Shown here piece by piece: positions 25,373 to 33,125 of a stretch of 64,000 nt of DNA; the stretch's first letter is position 1; each line of letters begins with the position of its first letter. Source of the DNA: JABMQW01 sp964439935. Lineage in GTDB: Bacteria > Fidelibacterota > Marinisomatia > Marinisomatales > TCS56. The notes below the pieces were generated by a model that made no database searches, was not told the origin of the DNA, and saw only the letters and a list, made by a program, of their open reading frames with translations. The stretch is from positions 1 through 64,000 of the forward strand of contig CAYTPW010000017.1 in NCBI GenBank assembly GCA_964439935.1. The letters are read 5' to 3'. A program made the position numbers and the translations under genes.

Positions 25373-26779
25373 ATGAAATCATCCTTTAAATCCAAACTGG
25401 TCCTTACCCTACTGGTAATGGCCGCAGGTGTTGGAGCACAAACTACTGGTCCGGCACCACCCACTGATTTAATTGCAGTGGATCATCCCTGGGATGGAGG
25501 CGATCAGCTGGATATCAGTTGGACTCTTTCCAGTGATGATCCTGGAAACATTGCGGTCTACAAGTTGTACCGGACTATGACCGAGGCTGAGATACTGAAG
25601 GAAAATGCCGATTATCGATTCGGAATTTTCAATAATGCCAAGCTGGCCGTAACCAATGAACTATATGCTGAAGCGGATGTGCTGGGAACCAGTCATACGG
25701 CCCCGGATTTACTTGCCAGGATAAGAAATGCCCGCAAAGCCGCTGGTGATGAGGCAAATAAACAGGTCGACGATAATTTAGCCGCCCGTGCTGGTGAGAT
25801 ACGCTACAGGTTTTTAACAGTCATTCAGCCTGACATCAACTCGTTTACACTTGAAAAACTTGAACGAGGACATGAATACGGATTCAAGCTGGTGGCAATG
25901 GGCAAAGATGGCAGTGAATCTGAGATTGCGGAACTGACCAGTCTGGTTGCACCAACACGTCAGGGATTTGATGGTTCGCGTTTTTTCCTGGCACTAATAA
26001 TTATAATTGTCTGTGGATCGGTAATATATTTTATTAATGTTGCCCGTGGTGGAAAAACCTTGAAGGTGCGGACGATTGCCGGATTGCAGGCCGTGGATGA
26101 GGCCGTTGGCCGGGCCACTGAAATGGGACGTTCGATCCTGTTCATTCCCGGTATCCAGGATATTAATGATATTCAGACTATCGCCGGACTCACAATTCTC
26201 TCACGGGTTGCAAAAACAGCTGCCAGTTACGATGCTAAACTGGAAGTACCAACCAGCCGTTCGCTGGTGATGACCACCGCCCGTGAAACTGTTCAAGCTG
26301 CATTCCTGGCTGCTGGGCGACCTGATGCTTTCAACCAGGACCTGATCTATTATGTTACCGATGAGCAGTTTGGTTATGTAGCCTATCTTTCAGGGATGAT
26401 GGTACGGGAAAAACCAGCCGCCTGTTTTTACCTAGGTGCATTCTTTGCCGAATCATTGATCCTGGCAGAGACCGGTAATTCTATCGGGGCTATACAGATT
26501 GCCGGAACAGCAATGCCAGCCCAGCTGCCATTCTTTGTGGCGGCCTGTGATTATACTCTGATTGGTGAGGAATTCTTTGCAGCCTCCGCCTATTTGTCAG
26601 GCGAACCAGATCAACTGGGAAGTCTGAAAGGACAGGACGTCGGTAAATCTCTGGTTGGTGTACTGATGGCAATTGGAATTTTATTTTTAACCCTGGCGAC
26701 TATCGCTGGTTATGATTCTGGTTTCGGTGAGGCTATGCAGAATGCGGCTGAATACTTGAAATCGGTTATCCTTACATAA
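25373..26779 (+). CDS. DUF6754-like membrane protein with exported FN3-like domain
   Basis: 468 residues. Signal peptide (KLVLTLLVMAAGVGAQ), then a fibronectin-III-like domain (about 25-195; GPAPPTDLIAVDHPWDGGDQ ... HEYGFKLVAMGKDG), a transmembrane helix (FFLALIIIIVCGSVIYFINV, about 205-225), an alpha/beta domain (RSILFIPGIQDINDIQTIAG, LEVPTSRSLVMTTARETVQA, GAIQIAGTAMPAQLPFFVAA) and a C-terminal helix (LVGVLMAIGILFLTLATIAG). From memory the post-helix domain is DUF6754, often encoded beside GlmL-type genes in Chloroflexota; this recollection needs a search. AGGAG overlaps the upstream stop and is correctly placed for the ATG at 25373. Function unknown. Confidence 0.72.
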   Translation: MKSSFKSKLVLTLLVMAAGVGAQTTGPAPPTDLIAVDHPWDGGDQLDISWTLSSDDPGNIAVYKLYRTMTEAEILKENADYRFGIFNNAKLAVTNELYAEADVLGTSHTAPDLLARIRNARKAAGDEANKQVDDNLAARAGEIRYRFLTVIQPDINSFTLEKLERGHEYGFKLVAMGKDGSESEIAELTSLVAPTRQGFDGSRFFLALIIIIVCGSVIYFINVARGGKTLKVRTIAGLQAVDEAVGRATEMGRSILFIPGIQDINDIQTIAGLTILSRVAKTAASYDAKLEVPTSRSLVMTTARETVQAAFLAAGRPDAFNQDLIYYVTDEQFGYVAYLSGMMVREKPAACFYLGAFFAESLILAETGNSIGAIQIAGTAMPAQLPFFVAACDYTLIGEEFFAASAYLSGEPDQLGSLKGQDVGKSLVGVLMAIGILFLTLATIAGYDSGFGEAMQNAAEYLKSVILT

Positions 26780-26790
26780 GGAGCAGTCTG

Positions 26791-27489
26791 ATGAAAAGAA
26801 CAGTACCACTTCTCATTACTGCACTGGGCGGTTTTGTCTTAATCATCGCCTATTTTATACCCCGAACCCAGGGTTGGGGCGAGATTGCCGCCATCTGGTT
26901 TGATGTGCTGGCATCGATTGCCTTTATCCTTGGCGGAGGAAATCTGCTTAAAATTCACCTGCAGAAAGTATCTGACAGAAAATCGGGCTGGGGCTTTTCT
27001 GCAGTGACTGTCACCGCTTTTCTGTTTACGCTGTTTGTCGGGTTAGGAAAAATCGGTGTAAATCCAAATATTCAGTATCCTGATTATGCCTGGTCGGGAA
27101 GTTACCGTGAGATAGGTAGTTCTTTCTGGTGGCTATATGAATATGCATTCAAACCGCTGACTGCGACAATGTTCGCCATGCTGGCTTTCTATGTTGCCTC
27201 GGCCGCCTTTCGTGCCTTCCGGGCTAAGAATATTGAAGCAATCCTGCTATTAGGAACAGCTTTTATAATTCTGTTGGGCCGAACATTTGCCGGTGTCGTC
27301 CTTACTTCCTGGTTACCAGATTCGTTAAGCGGGTTGAAACTTGAGAATCTAACGGTAACAATCATGCAGGTCTTCAATACTGCCGGAAATCGCGCTATTA
27401 TGATTGGAATTGCACTGGGTATTGCCTCCACATCGCTGAAGGTATTGCTCGGTGTCGACCGATCATATCTAGGCGGAGGGGAGGATTAG
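26791..27489 (+). CDS. Polytopic membrane protein of the GlmL-type operon
   Basis: 232 residues with about six transmembrane helices (PLLITALGGFVLIIAYFIPR, AIWFDVLASIAFILGGGNLL, AVTVTAFLFTLFVGLGKIGV, LTATMFAMLAFYVASAAFRA, AILLLGTAFIILLGRTFAGV, and a C-terminal one ending SLKVLLGVD). The loop after helix 3 (NPDYAWSGSYREIGSSFWWLYEY region) is aromatic and probably extracytoplasmic. No transporter motif or catalytic residue pattern recognised. It lies 11 nt after the DUF6754-like gene and 3 nt before the next, so it is firmly in the operon. Confidence 0.65.
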   Translation: MKRTVPLLITALGGFVLIIAYFIPRTQGWGEIAAIWFDVLASIAFILGGGNLLKIHLQKVSDRKSGWGFSAVTVTAFLFTLFVGLGKIGVNPNIQYPDYAWSGSYREIGSSFWWLYEYAFKPLTATMFAMLAFYVASAAFRAFRAKNIEAILLLGTAFIILLGRTFAGVVLTSWLPDSLSGLKLENLTVTIMQVFNTAGNRAIMIGIALGIASTSLKVLLGVDRSYLGGGED

Positions 27490-27492
27490 ACT

Positions 27493-28350
27493 ATGTATGA
27501 ATTCATAAAAAATATTGACCGTCGCTGGATATTCCTGCTCATGTTCCTGTCAGTATCGATTCCGATCTTATTTCAAGTGAAATTCCCGGAGAAAGCCACT
27601 GATCTGACCCGTGCTACTTTCGATGCTGTGGAACAATTACAGCCCGGGGATAATGTAATGCTATCCTTTGATTTTGACCCAGCCAGTGAAGGTGAACTGG
27701 GTCCTATGGCCACTACTTTCTCCTACCATTGTGCCGCAAAAGGACTGAGAATGTATTATATGGCTCTCTGGCCGGTAGGACCACAAATGATAGATGATCG
27801 CATCGAAAATGTTATTAACCGTGATTTTCCCGATATGGTCTATGGTGATGATTACGTAAACCTGGGCTTTAAGTCAGGTAATGAAGGTGTAATCAAAGTG
27901 ATTGTTACTGATTTCCGCGAGCTTTACACAACCGATGCATATGGAACAGCCTTCGATGATATCCCGATGTGTCAGGAAATCAATAGTGTCCAGGATATGG
28001 ATTTGGTAATAAATGTAAGTGCTGGCTATGCCGGAACCAAGGAATGGGTCCAATACGCTGTTACTGCATTTCCTGATGATATCAAACTTATTGCCGGTTG
28101 TACCGGTGTTCAGGCTCCTTTATTGTATCCCTACATTCCTGATCAATTATCGGGTTTACTTGGTGCAATTAAAGGTGCGGCTGAATATGAAAAACTGGTG
28201 GTTGAGAAATATGGTTTAGAGGATCAGCCAAAGTACCTGGAAGGTATCAGGCGTATGGGTCCCCAACTGGTAGCTCACATATTAATGATCCTGTTGATCA
28301 TTACCGGTAACGTTATCTTTTTCATTGAAAAGAAACGGGAAGGACGGTAA
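27493..28350 (+). CDS. Bitopic membrane protein with extracytoplasmic alpha/beta domain
   Basis: 285 residues. One N-terminal helix (WIFLLMFLSVSIPILFQVKF), a 215-residue domain, and one C-terminal helix (LVAHILMILLIITGNVIFFI) ending in KKREGR. The positive-inside rule places both termini in the cytoplasm and the domain outside. The domain alternates strands and helices (GDNVMLSFDFDPASEGELGP, GLRMYYMALWPVGP, VIKVIVTDFRELY, MDLVINVSAGYAGTKEWVQY, IKLIAGCTGVQAPLLYPY), suggesting a Rossmann-like or periplasmic-binding fold. The Gly/Thr/Cys turn in the last motif could be a binding site. No family recognised. Confidence 0.65.
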   Translation: MYEFIKNIDRRWIFLLMFLSVSIPILFQVKFPEKATDLTRATFDAVEQLQPGDNVMLSFDFDPASEGELGPMATTFSYHCAAKGLRMYYMALWPVGPQMIDDRIENVINRDFPDMVYGDDYVNLGFKSGNEGVIKVIVTDFRELYTTDAYGTAFDDIPMCQEINSVQDMDLVINVSAGYAGTKEWVQYAVTAFPDDIKLIAGCTGVQAPLLYPYIPDQLSGLLGAIKGAAEYEKLVVEKYGLEDQPKYLEGIRRMGPQLVAHILMILLIITGNVIFFIEKKREGR

Positions 28351-28352
28351 TC

Positions 28353-29354
28353 ATGAATAGCAAACTTACATGGACAATCGTTATTGTCGTCGCTGCACTG
28401 ATTCTTGCAATGAATGCCGGATTTCGTGGTGCTGGAAGCGTATATGTCAGAACTGTGGATATTGAAATGGCTAATGTTGGTACAGAGGTTGCACCGCAGT
28501 GGGTGAACACGAATTCCGATGAAGCCCTGGATTATGATATTACCCGAGTTTCTGAAGATCAAAGGATCAGTTGGACACAGTATAATCGTGCCAACCCAGC
28601 CGATTACGCTGCCGCCCGCGACGCCAACCCGGAGCAAACCGAATATCGTAAAAGTTTTTGGCGAACAGTCGGTGTCTGGGTTGCGGCACTCTTTACAATT
28701 TTCATTCTCTCATTCCTGTACCGTGATAATCCTTTCTACAAACTGGCGGAATCGACCGTAATCGGTGTATCAGCGGCATATTGGATGACCGTTGGTTACT
28801 GGGAAGTGATCGTGCCAAATCTTTTCGGTAAGCTGTTACCTGGCGTGGTACGTGCCTGGGCTATGCCTGGTTTGAATGGGCATTCCGAGTGGTTGTATAT
28901 CTTTCCATTGATATTGGGGGTAATGCTACTGATGCGCCTGTCACCAAAAGGTGCCTGGATCAGTCGCTGGCCTCTGGCTTTCATTATCGGTACGACCGCT
29001 GGTATTCGTCTGCTGGGTTTTATTCATGCTGATTTTCTCAGCCAGATCCGAAACAGTATAATTCCGTTAATCGTAATAAGTGATGGTGGTTTTGAATTCT
29101 GGGATTCAGTATTAAACCTAATTCTGGTTCTGGGAGTACTGTGCTCCCTGGTGTACTTCTTTTTCTCGGTCGAGCACAAGGGTCTAGTCGGCAAAACAGC
29201 CAAAGTTGGTATATGGGTATTGATGATCACATTTGGTGCCGCATTCGGATACACTGTGATGGGGCGTATTGCACTGCTGGCAATCAGGCTAGAATTCCTG
29301 TTTGACGACTGGCTCTGGATAATTGACCCAACCTTACGAAGGCTGGGGCTATAA
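28353..29354 (+). CDS. Polytopic membrane protein, last gene of GlmL-type operon
   Basis: 333 residues. An N-terminal helix (LTWTIVIVVAALILAMNAGF) is followed by a roughly 80-residue soluble segment and then about seven membrane helices (TVGVWVAALFTIFILSFLYR, LAESTVIGVSAAYWMTVGYW, LYIFPLILGVMLLMRLSPKG, WPLAFIIGTTAGIRLLGFIH, VLNLILVLGVLCSLVYFFFS and others). The first part may be a second signal-anchored domain. No recognised family. It starts 2 nt after the previous stop and is followed by a strong terminator, so the operon ends here. Confidence 0.65.
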   Translation: MNSKLTWTIVIVVAALILAMNAGFRGAGSVYVRTVDIEMANVGTEVAPQWVNTNSDEALDYDITRVSEDQRISWTQYNRANPADYAAARDANPEQTEYRKSFWRTVGVWVAALFTIFILSFLYRDNPFYKLAESTVIGVSAAYWMTVGYWEVIVPNLFGKLLPGVVRAWAMPGLNGHSEWLYIFPLILGVMLLMRLSPKGAWISRWPLAFIIGTTAGIRLLGFIHADFLSQIRNSIIPLIVISDGGFEFWDSVLNLILVLGVLCSLVYFFFSVEHKGLVGKTAKVGIWVLMITFGAAFGYTVMGRIALLAIRLEFLFDDWLWIIDPTLRRLGL

Positions 29355-29381
29355 CCTAATTTATTGAATTCTATAATGAAG

Positions 29382-29408
29382 AAGCCCGGTAATTGCCGGG
29401 TTTCTTTT
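29382..29408 (+). terminator. Rho-independent terminator of the GlmL-type operon
   Basis: A hairpin with GCCCGG and CCGGGT arms (one G-U pair) and a short AT loop, followed by TTTCTTTTT. It lies 27 nt after the last membrane-protein stop codon. Confidence 0.85.
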
Positions 29409-29573
29409 TATAGAAAAGAGTGTAAATAAATCAGCTTGATTTTGTTGGTTATTCTGATCAACCTGATTAATTTTTTCGACGAAAAACCTACATTAATGGT
29501 TGTTATAAACAAAACGACTTCTATTTACGGAAAACAAAAAAACAATTAACTAAAACAGGATAAAGGATTGCAT

Positions 29574-31094
29574 ATGGATTTCTTGAAGGAATTGAGAATC
29601 GAAAGAAATAATTTCGGGTCTTGCGGTGGTCCGGGGAAATGGAATCAGTCCACTACCGGTGGAAAAATTGATTCAATCAATCCCACCAACGGGGAAATAA
29701 TAGCATCGGTATATAAATGTACCGAAGATGATTATGAATCAGTCGTTCAGCAATCGGTAACCGCCTTTAAAGAATGGCGGATGGTTCCGGCCCCCAAACG
29801 CGGTGAATTGGTGCGGTTGATGGCCAATGCACTGCGGGAGAAAAAAGATGCACTTGGCAGTTTAGTCACCCTGGAAATGGGCAAGATAAAGGCCGAAGGC
29901 GATGGTGAAGTACAGGAAATGATCGATATCGCTGATTTTGCCGTAGGCCTGTCCCGGCAGTTGTATGGGCTCACGATGCATTCGGAGCGACCGCTGCATC
30001 GGATGTATGAACAATGGCATCCGCTGGGTCCGATAGGTGTTATATCAGCTTTCAATTTTCCGGTGGCAGTCTGGGCCTGGAATGCCTTTATTGCAGCTGT
30101 CTGCGGTGATACAACGATCTGGAAACCTTCCTCAACAACGCCATTAACCGGAATAGCCGTCCAGCATATCTGTAACGAAGTTTGTGAAGCAAATGACTAT
30201 CCACCGGTATTCCAGCTGGTAATTGGATCAGGTTCAACGATAGGGGAAAAATTGGTTCATGATAGACGCGTACAATTGATCTCTGCAACCGGATCAACTC
30301 CGATGGGTAAACGAATTGGTGAGGTAGTCGGCGCCCGGTTGGGTAAGACTATCCTGGAATTGGGTGGCAACAATGCAATCATTGTTGATGAAAGTGCCGA
30401 TATGAAAATGCTGATTCCGGCGATTGTCTTCGGTGCTGTTGGAACTGCCGGACAGCGTTGTACATCCACCAGACGGATTTTCCTGCCTAAAAGTATATTC
30501 AGCCAGGTGGCAGATCGCTTGATTAATGCTTACAAACAGGTCCGTATCGGCGATCCGCTGGATCCTGATACCTTAATGGGTCCGGTGATCGATCAGGCTT
30601 GTATAGAGGAATTCAATAAGGCTTTGGACCGGATAAAACAGGAGGGTGGTGAGATAATTTATGGTGGCAAAGTATTAGCTGGACCCGGTACCTTCGTCGA
30701 ACCGACGATCGCCAAAGCAAAAAATGAGTATGAAATAGTACAGGAAGAAACATTTGCCCCGATCCTGTACCTGATTGAATATGACGATGTCGAAGACGCG
30801 ATCCAGCAGCATAATGATGTTCCTCAGGGATTGTCCAGTGCAATGTTCACCAACACATTGCAGAATGCTGAGAAATTCTTGGCGCACTCCGGCAGTGACT
30901 GCGGGATTGCCAATATCAACATCGGTACCTCAGGCGCGGAAATCGGTGGTGCTTTCGGTGGTGAAAAGGATACCGGTGGTGGTCGTGAATCTGGTTCTGA
31001 TGCCTGGAAGGCGTATATGCGCCGCCAGACCAACACGATCAACTGGAGTACCGAATTACCGCTGGCTCAGGGAATCAAGTTTGGCGATTTTTAA
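29574..31094 (+). CDS. Aldehyde dehydrogenase, ALDH7/antiquitin-like
   Basis: 506 residues, standard ALDH length. The catalytic cysteine is C296 in GTAGQRCTSTRRIFL and the general-base glutamate lies in LELGGNNAIIVDESAD. NFPVAVWAWNAF and KPSSTTPLTGIA form the NAD+ site. The GGNNA (not GGKNP) and GTAGQRCT variants are typical of the ALDH7 group, whose known member oxidises 2-aminoadipate 6-semialdehyde in lysine breakdown. The substrate here is not proven. AAAGGA precedes the ATG at 29574 and an in-frame TTG at 29568 is less likely. It is a single-gene unit between two terminators. Confidence 0.9.
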   Translation: MDFLKELRIERNNFGSCGGPGKWNQSTTGGKIDSINPTNGEIIASVYKCTEDDYESVVQQSVTAFKEWRMVPAPKRGELVRLMANALREKKDALGSLVTLEMGKIKAEGDGEVQEMIDIADFAVGLSRQLYGLTMHSERPLHRMYEQWHPLGPIGVISAFNFPVAVWAWNAFIAAVCGDTTIWKPSSTTPLTGIAVQHICNEVCEANDYPPVFQLVIGSGSTIGEKLVHDRRVQLISATGSTPMGKRIGEVVGARLGKTILELGGNNAIIVDESADMKMLIPAIVFGAVGTAGQRCTSTRRIFLPKSIFSQVADRLINAYKQVRIGDPLDPDTLMGPVIDQACIEEFNKALDRIKQEGGEIIYGGKVLAGPGTFVEPTIAKAKNEYEIVQEETFAPILYLIEYDDVEDAIQQHNDVPQGLSSAMFTNTLQNAEKFLAHSGSDCGIANINIGTSGAEIGGAFGGEKDTGGGRESGSDAWKAYMRRQTNTINWSTELPLAQGIKFGDF

Positions 31095-31115
31095 GCGATT
31101 TGGATCATGAACCGA

Positions 31116-31146
31116 AAAAGGTCATCCGGCAGGATGACCTTTTTTA
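31116..31146 (+). terminator. Rho-independent terminator after the aldehyde dehydrogenase
   Basis: A near-perfect 12-bp hairpin (arms AAAAGGTCATCC and GGATGACCTTTT around a 4-nt loop) running into a T tract, about 20 nt after the stop codon. Confidence 0.9.
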
Positions 31147-31326
31147 TTTTTACTATAATATTGAAAAAGAACTGTTTATATTGTAGCTTCTTACACCAAT
31201 CATTAAATGATTTCCAGCCAGAGTAAACTTTGCAAACAGGGGATAGGAAAATATCCATACCAGATAAAATAATTGGTTTAGCTCATGATTATTGCAGTAA
31301 CTAGTGGTTGTCGTTAATTGTTATTC

Positions 31327-32586
31327 ATGGCTACTCCAATTACTAAGCATCTAAGACCCTGGATTGTTCGCAATCTACTAGTTCTGGCATTTATTTATAT
31401 TAATATGAATGCCTTGGCAGATGACCTGGCAATTATGCTGTTTGATTTCAAAGGTATTGATAAAATCGAAATTGCCGATTATAATCTGATTCGAACGATA
31501 ATAACAGATGACTTATATAGTTCGATGGATTGCGAGGTGTTGGCTGGAATTGAATTGGAGGAATTACTGGCCCAGAACGGATTAAATGCCTGTGATGGTG
31601 TTGATTGTGTTTCACAGATTGGACAGAGCCTTGATATTCCGCTGGCTATCACTGGTGTTTTTAATACCAGCCGTCGTAAATACTCACTAAACATAAATCT
31701 CATTAACACAACAACCGCAAAATTAATTACCTCACTGCATTTGGATGGCCCTCTGGAAAAAGTTGGATCTGAATTAGGTTGGAAACTCCTGAAATCAGTC
31801 AAATCCGCACTAGAAGATAATTTCGGTAAAGTCAAACTCAAGATAAAGACCAGCCCATCTCGCGTTACAGTTGCAGTGGACGGTGACGTTTATGGTCAAT
31901 CACCAATTACCATAAATCAGCTGCGCCGTGGTTTTCAATATCAATTCAAATTTGATAAAACAGGTTTTGAACCTCTGGAACGGAGTATCATGTTTCGTAA
32001 ACGAAATGAAAAATTGGAAATCACACTTCCGGAGATCCAGGGAGGGATTCATTTCAGCGGTCATCCCGCATCCAGCAAAGTTTATATTAATGATAATTTG
32101 GTTGGTAACCTGAACAATCTGGAATACGATTTAGTCAGTGGGCGATACAATCTGATGGTGAAGAAAGCGGGCTTCAAGACCCATAAGCAGAAAATAGCAA
32201 TTGAATCCGGTAGTCAGCAGAATATCCAGATTTTTCTGAAAAAGCGGTCAAAGATACCACCGTTGTTAACTTCATCAATACTACCCGGCAGCGGGCAAAT
32301 GCTGCACAGACGCTGGCTGAGGGGCGCTATTATGCTTGCCGCCGCGGCTGGAGTGGGTTACCTGACTTATCAGGAATATCTTGTTTATGATAAAAATTAT
32401 ACCGACTACCAGCAGACTTTAGATACCTATAATGATCAACGCGACCTAAATCAGATTGAAGCGAATATGGCTGATGTTGACCAACGTTTTAATCTAATGA
32501 AGGATCAAGAACAATATTTGAATCAATTCCTGGGCGTACTGGGAGCTGTCTGGACAATCAACCTGTTTGAAATACTGTTATACTGA
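31327..32586 (+). CDS. PEGA-domain secreted/membrane protein
   Basis: 419 residues. An N-terminal hydrophobic signal segment (IVRNLLVLAFIYINMNALAD), then a domain of about 130 residues of the kind that precedes PEGA repeats (LAIMLFDFKGIDKIEIADYN ... IGQSLDIPLAITGVFN). Two PEGA-like beta modules follow (KTSPSRVTVAVDGDVYGQSP and GHPASSKVYINDNLVGNLNN). The C-terminal region (PPLLTSSILPGSGQMLHRRW then a hydrophobic helix) resembles DUF5683, usually a membrane hairpin. PEGA proteins of this kind are cell-envelope proteins of unclear role. An in-frame TTG lies 3 codons upstream of the chosen ATG; neither has a good Shine-Dalgarno. It is the first gene of a unit with the cohesin-like and giant surface proteins. 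Confidence 0.7.
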   Translation: MATPITKHLRPWIVRNLLVLAFIYINMNALADDLAIMLFDFKGIDKIEIADYNLIRTIITDDLYSSMDCEVLAGIELEELLAQNGLNACDGVDCVSQIGQSLDIPLAITGVFNTSRRKYSLNINLINTTTAKLITSLHLDGPLEKVGSELGWKLLKSVKSALEDNFGKVKLKIKTSPSRVTVAVDGDVYGQSPITINQLRRGFQYQFKFDKTGFEPLERSIMFRKRNEKLEITLPEIQGGIHFSGHPASSKVYINDNLVGNLNNLEYDLVSGRYNLMVKKAGFKTHKQKIAIESGSQQNIQIFLKKRSKIPPLLTSSILPGSGQMLHRRWLRGAIMLAAAAGVGYLTYQEYLVYDKNYTDYQQTLDTYNDQRDLNQIEANMADVDQRFNLMKDQEQYLNQFLGVLGAVWTINLFEILLY

Positions 32587-32588
32587 TT

Positions 32589-33125
32589 ATGATCAAATGC
32601 GATAAAATTTCAGCACTGATAATACTGATATTGTTTTTTAACTCTTGTACATCGGAAAAGGAGCCGGAATGGAATAATCCGTTTTATCCGGTATTCGGAC
32701 CGGCAGTTACCTTAAATCCAATTGAAGTACAGACACTGGTAAACACAAGTTTCAATGTTGCTGTCCGATTTGAAGAAGTACTTGATGTAATAGGGTTACA
32801 TGCTGATATACACTATGATACACTGGCGTTATATTTAACCGACGCCCGAGTCATGACCGATGGTGAAGATTTATTGATTTCCACCAATGCTGAGATTTTA
32901 TCATTTATTACCTACCTGTCGGGACAAGTTGAAATTGATCTTGGAATAGCTCAGGGTGATCCGTATGGAATTAGTGGATCGGGGGATGTTGTTCAGCTTG
33001 AATTTGAAGCGCTGATACCGGGAGAAACATACCTCACTTTTGGCAGTAGTTGCCGCCTGACTGACCGCGACCTGAATGAAATACCCATCTTCCAGATCAG
33101 AGGGGGGGTGGTCCATGTTGAGTAA
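32589..33125 (+). CDS. Cohesin-like domain lipoprotein
   Basis: 178 residues. Lipoprotein signal with Cys20 (ALIILILFFNSCTSE). The mature part is one beta-sandwich with the cohesin/carbohydrate-binding pattern: FNVAVRFEEVLDVIGLHADI (a 'd..gl.g..f.l.yd' strand pair), YDTLALYLTDARVM, GSGDVVQLEFEALIPGETYL and a closing RGGVVHVE strand. Cohesins bind dockerin domains in cellulosomes; in FCB bacteria such domains are also found in surface proteins without cellulosomes. The downstream 2,901-residue protein has a dockerin-like segment and overlaps this gene by 11 nt. The pairing is inferred. Confidence 0.65.
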   Translation: MIKCDKISALIILILFFNSCTSEKEPEWNNPFYPVFGPAVTLNPIEVQTLVNTSFNVAVRFEEVLDVIGLHADIHYDTLALYLTDARVMTDGEDLLISTNAEILSFITYLSGQVEIDLGIAQGDPYGISGSGDVVQLEFEALIPGETYLTFGSSCRLTDRDLNEIPIFQIRGGVVHVE

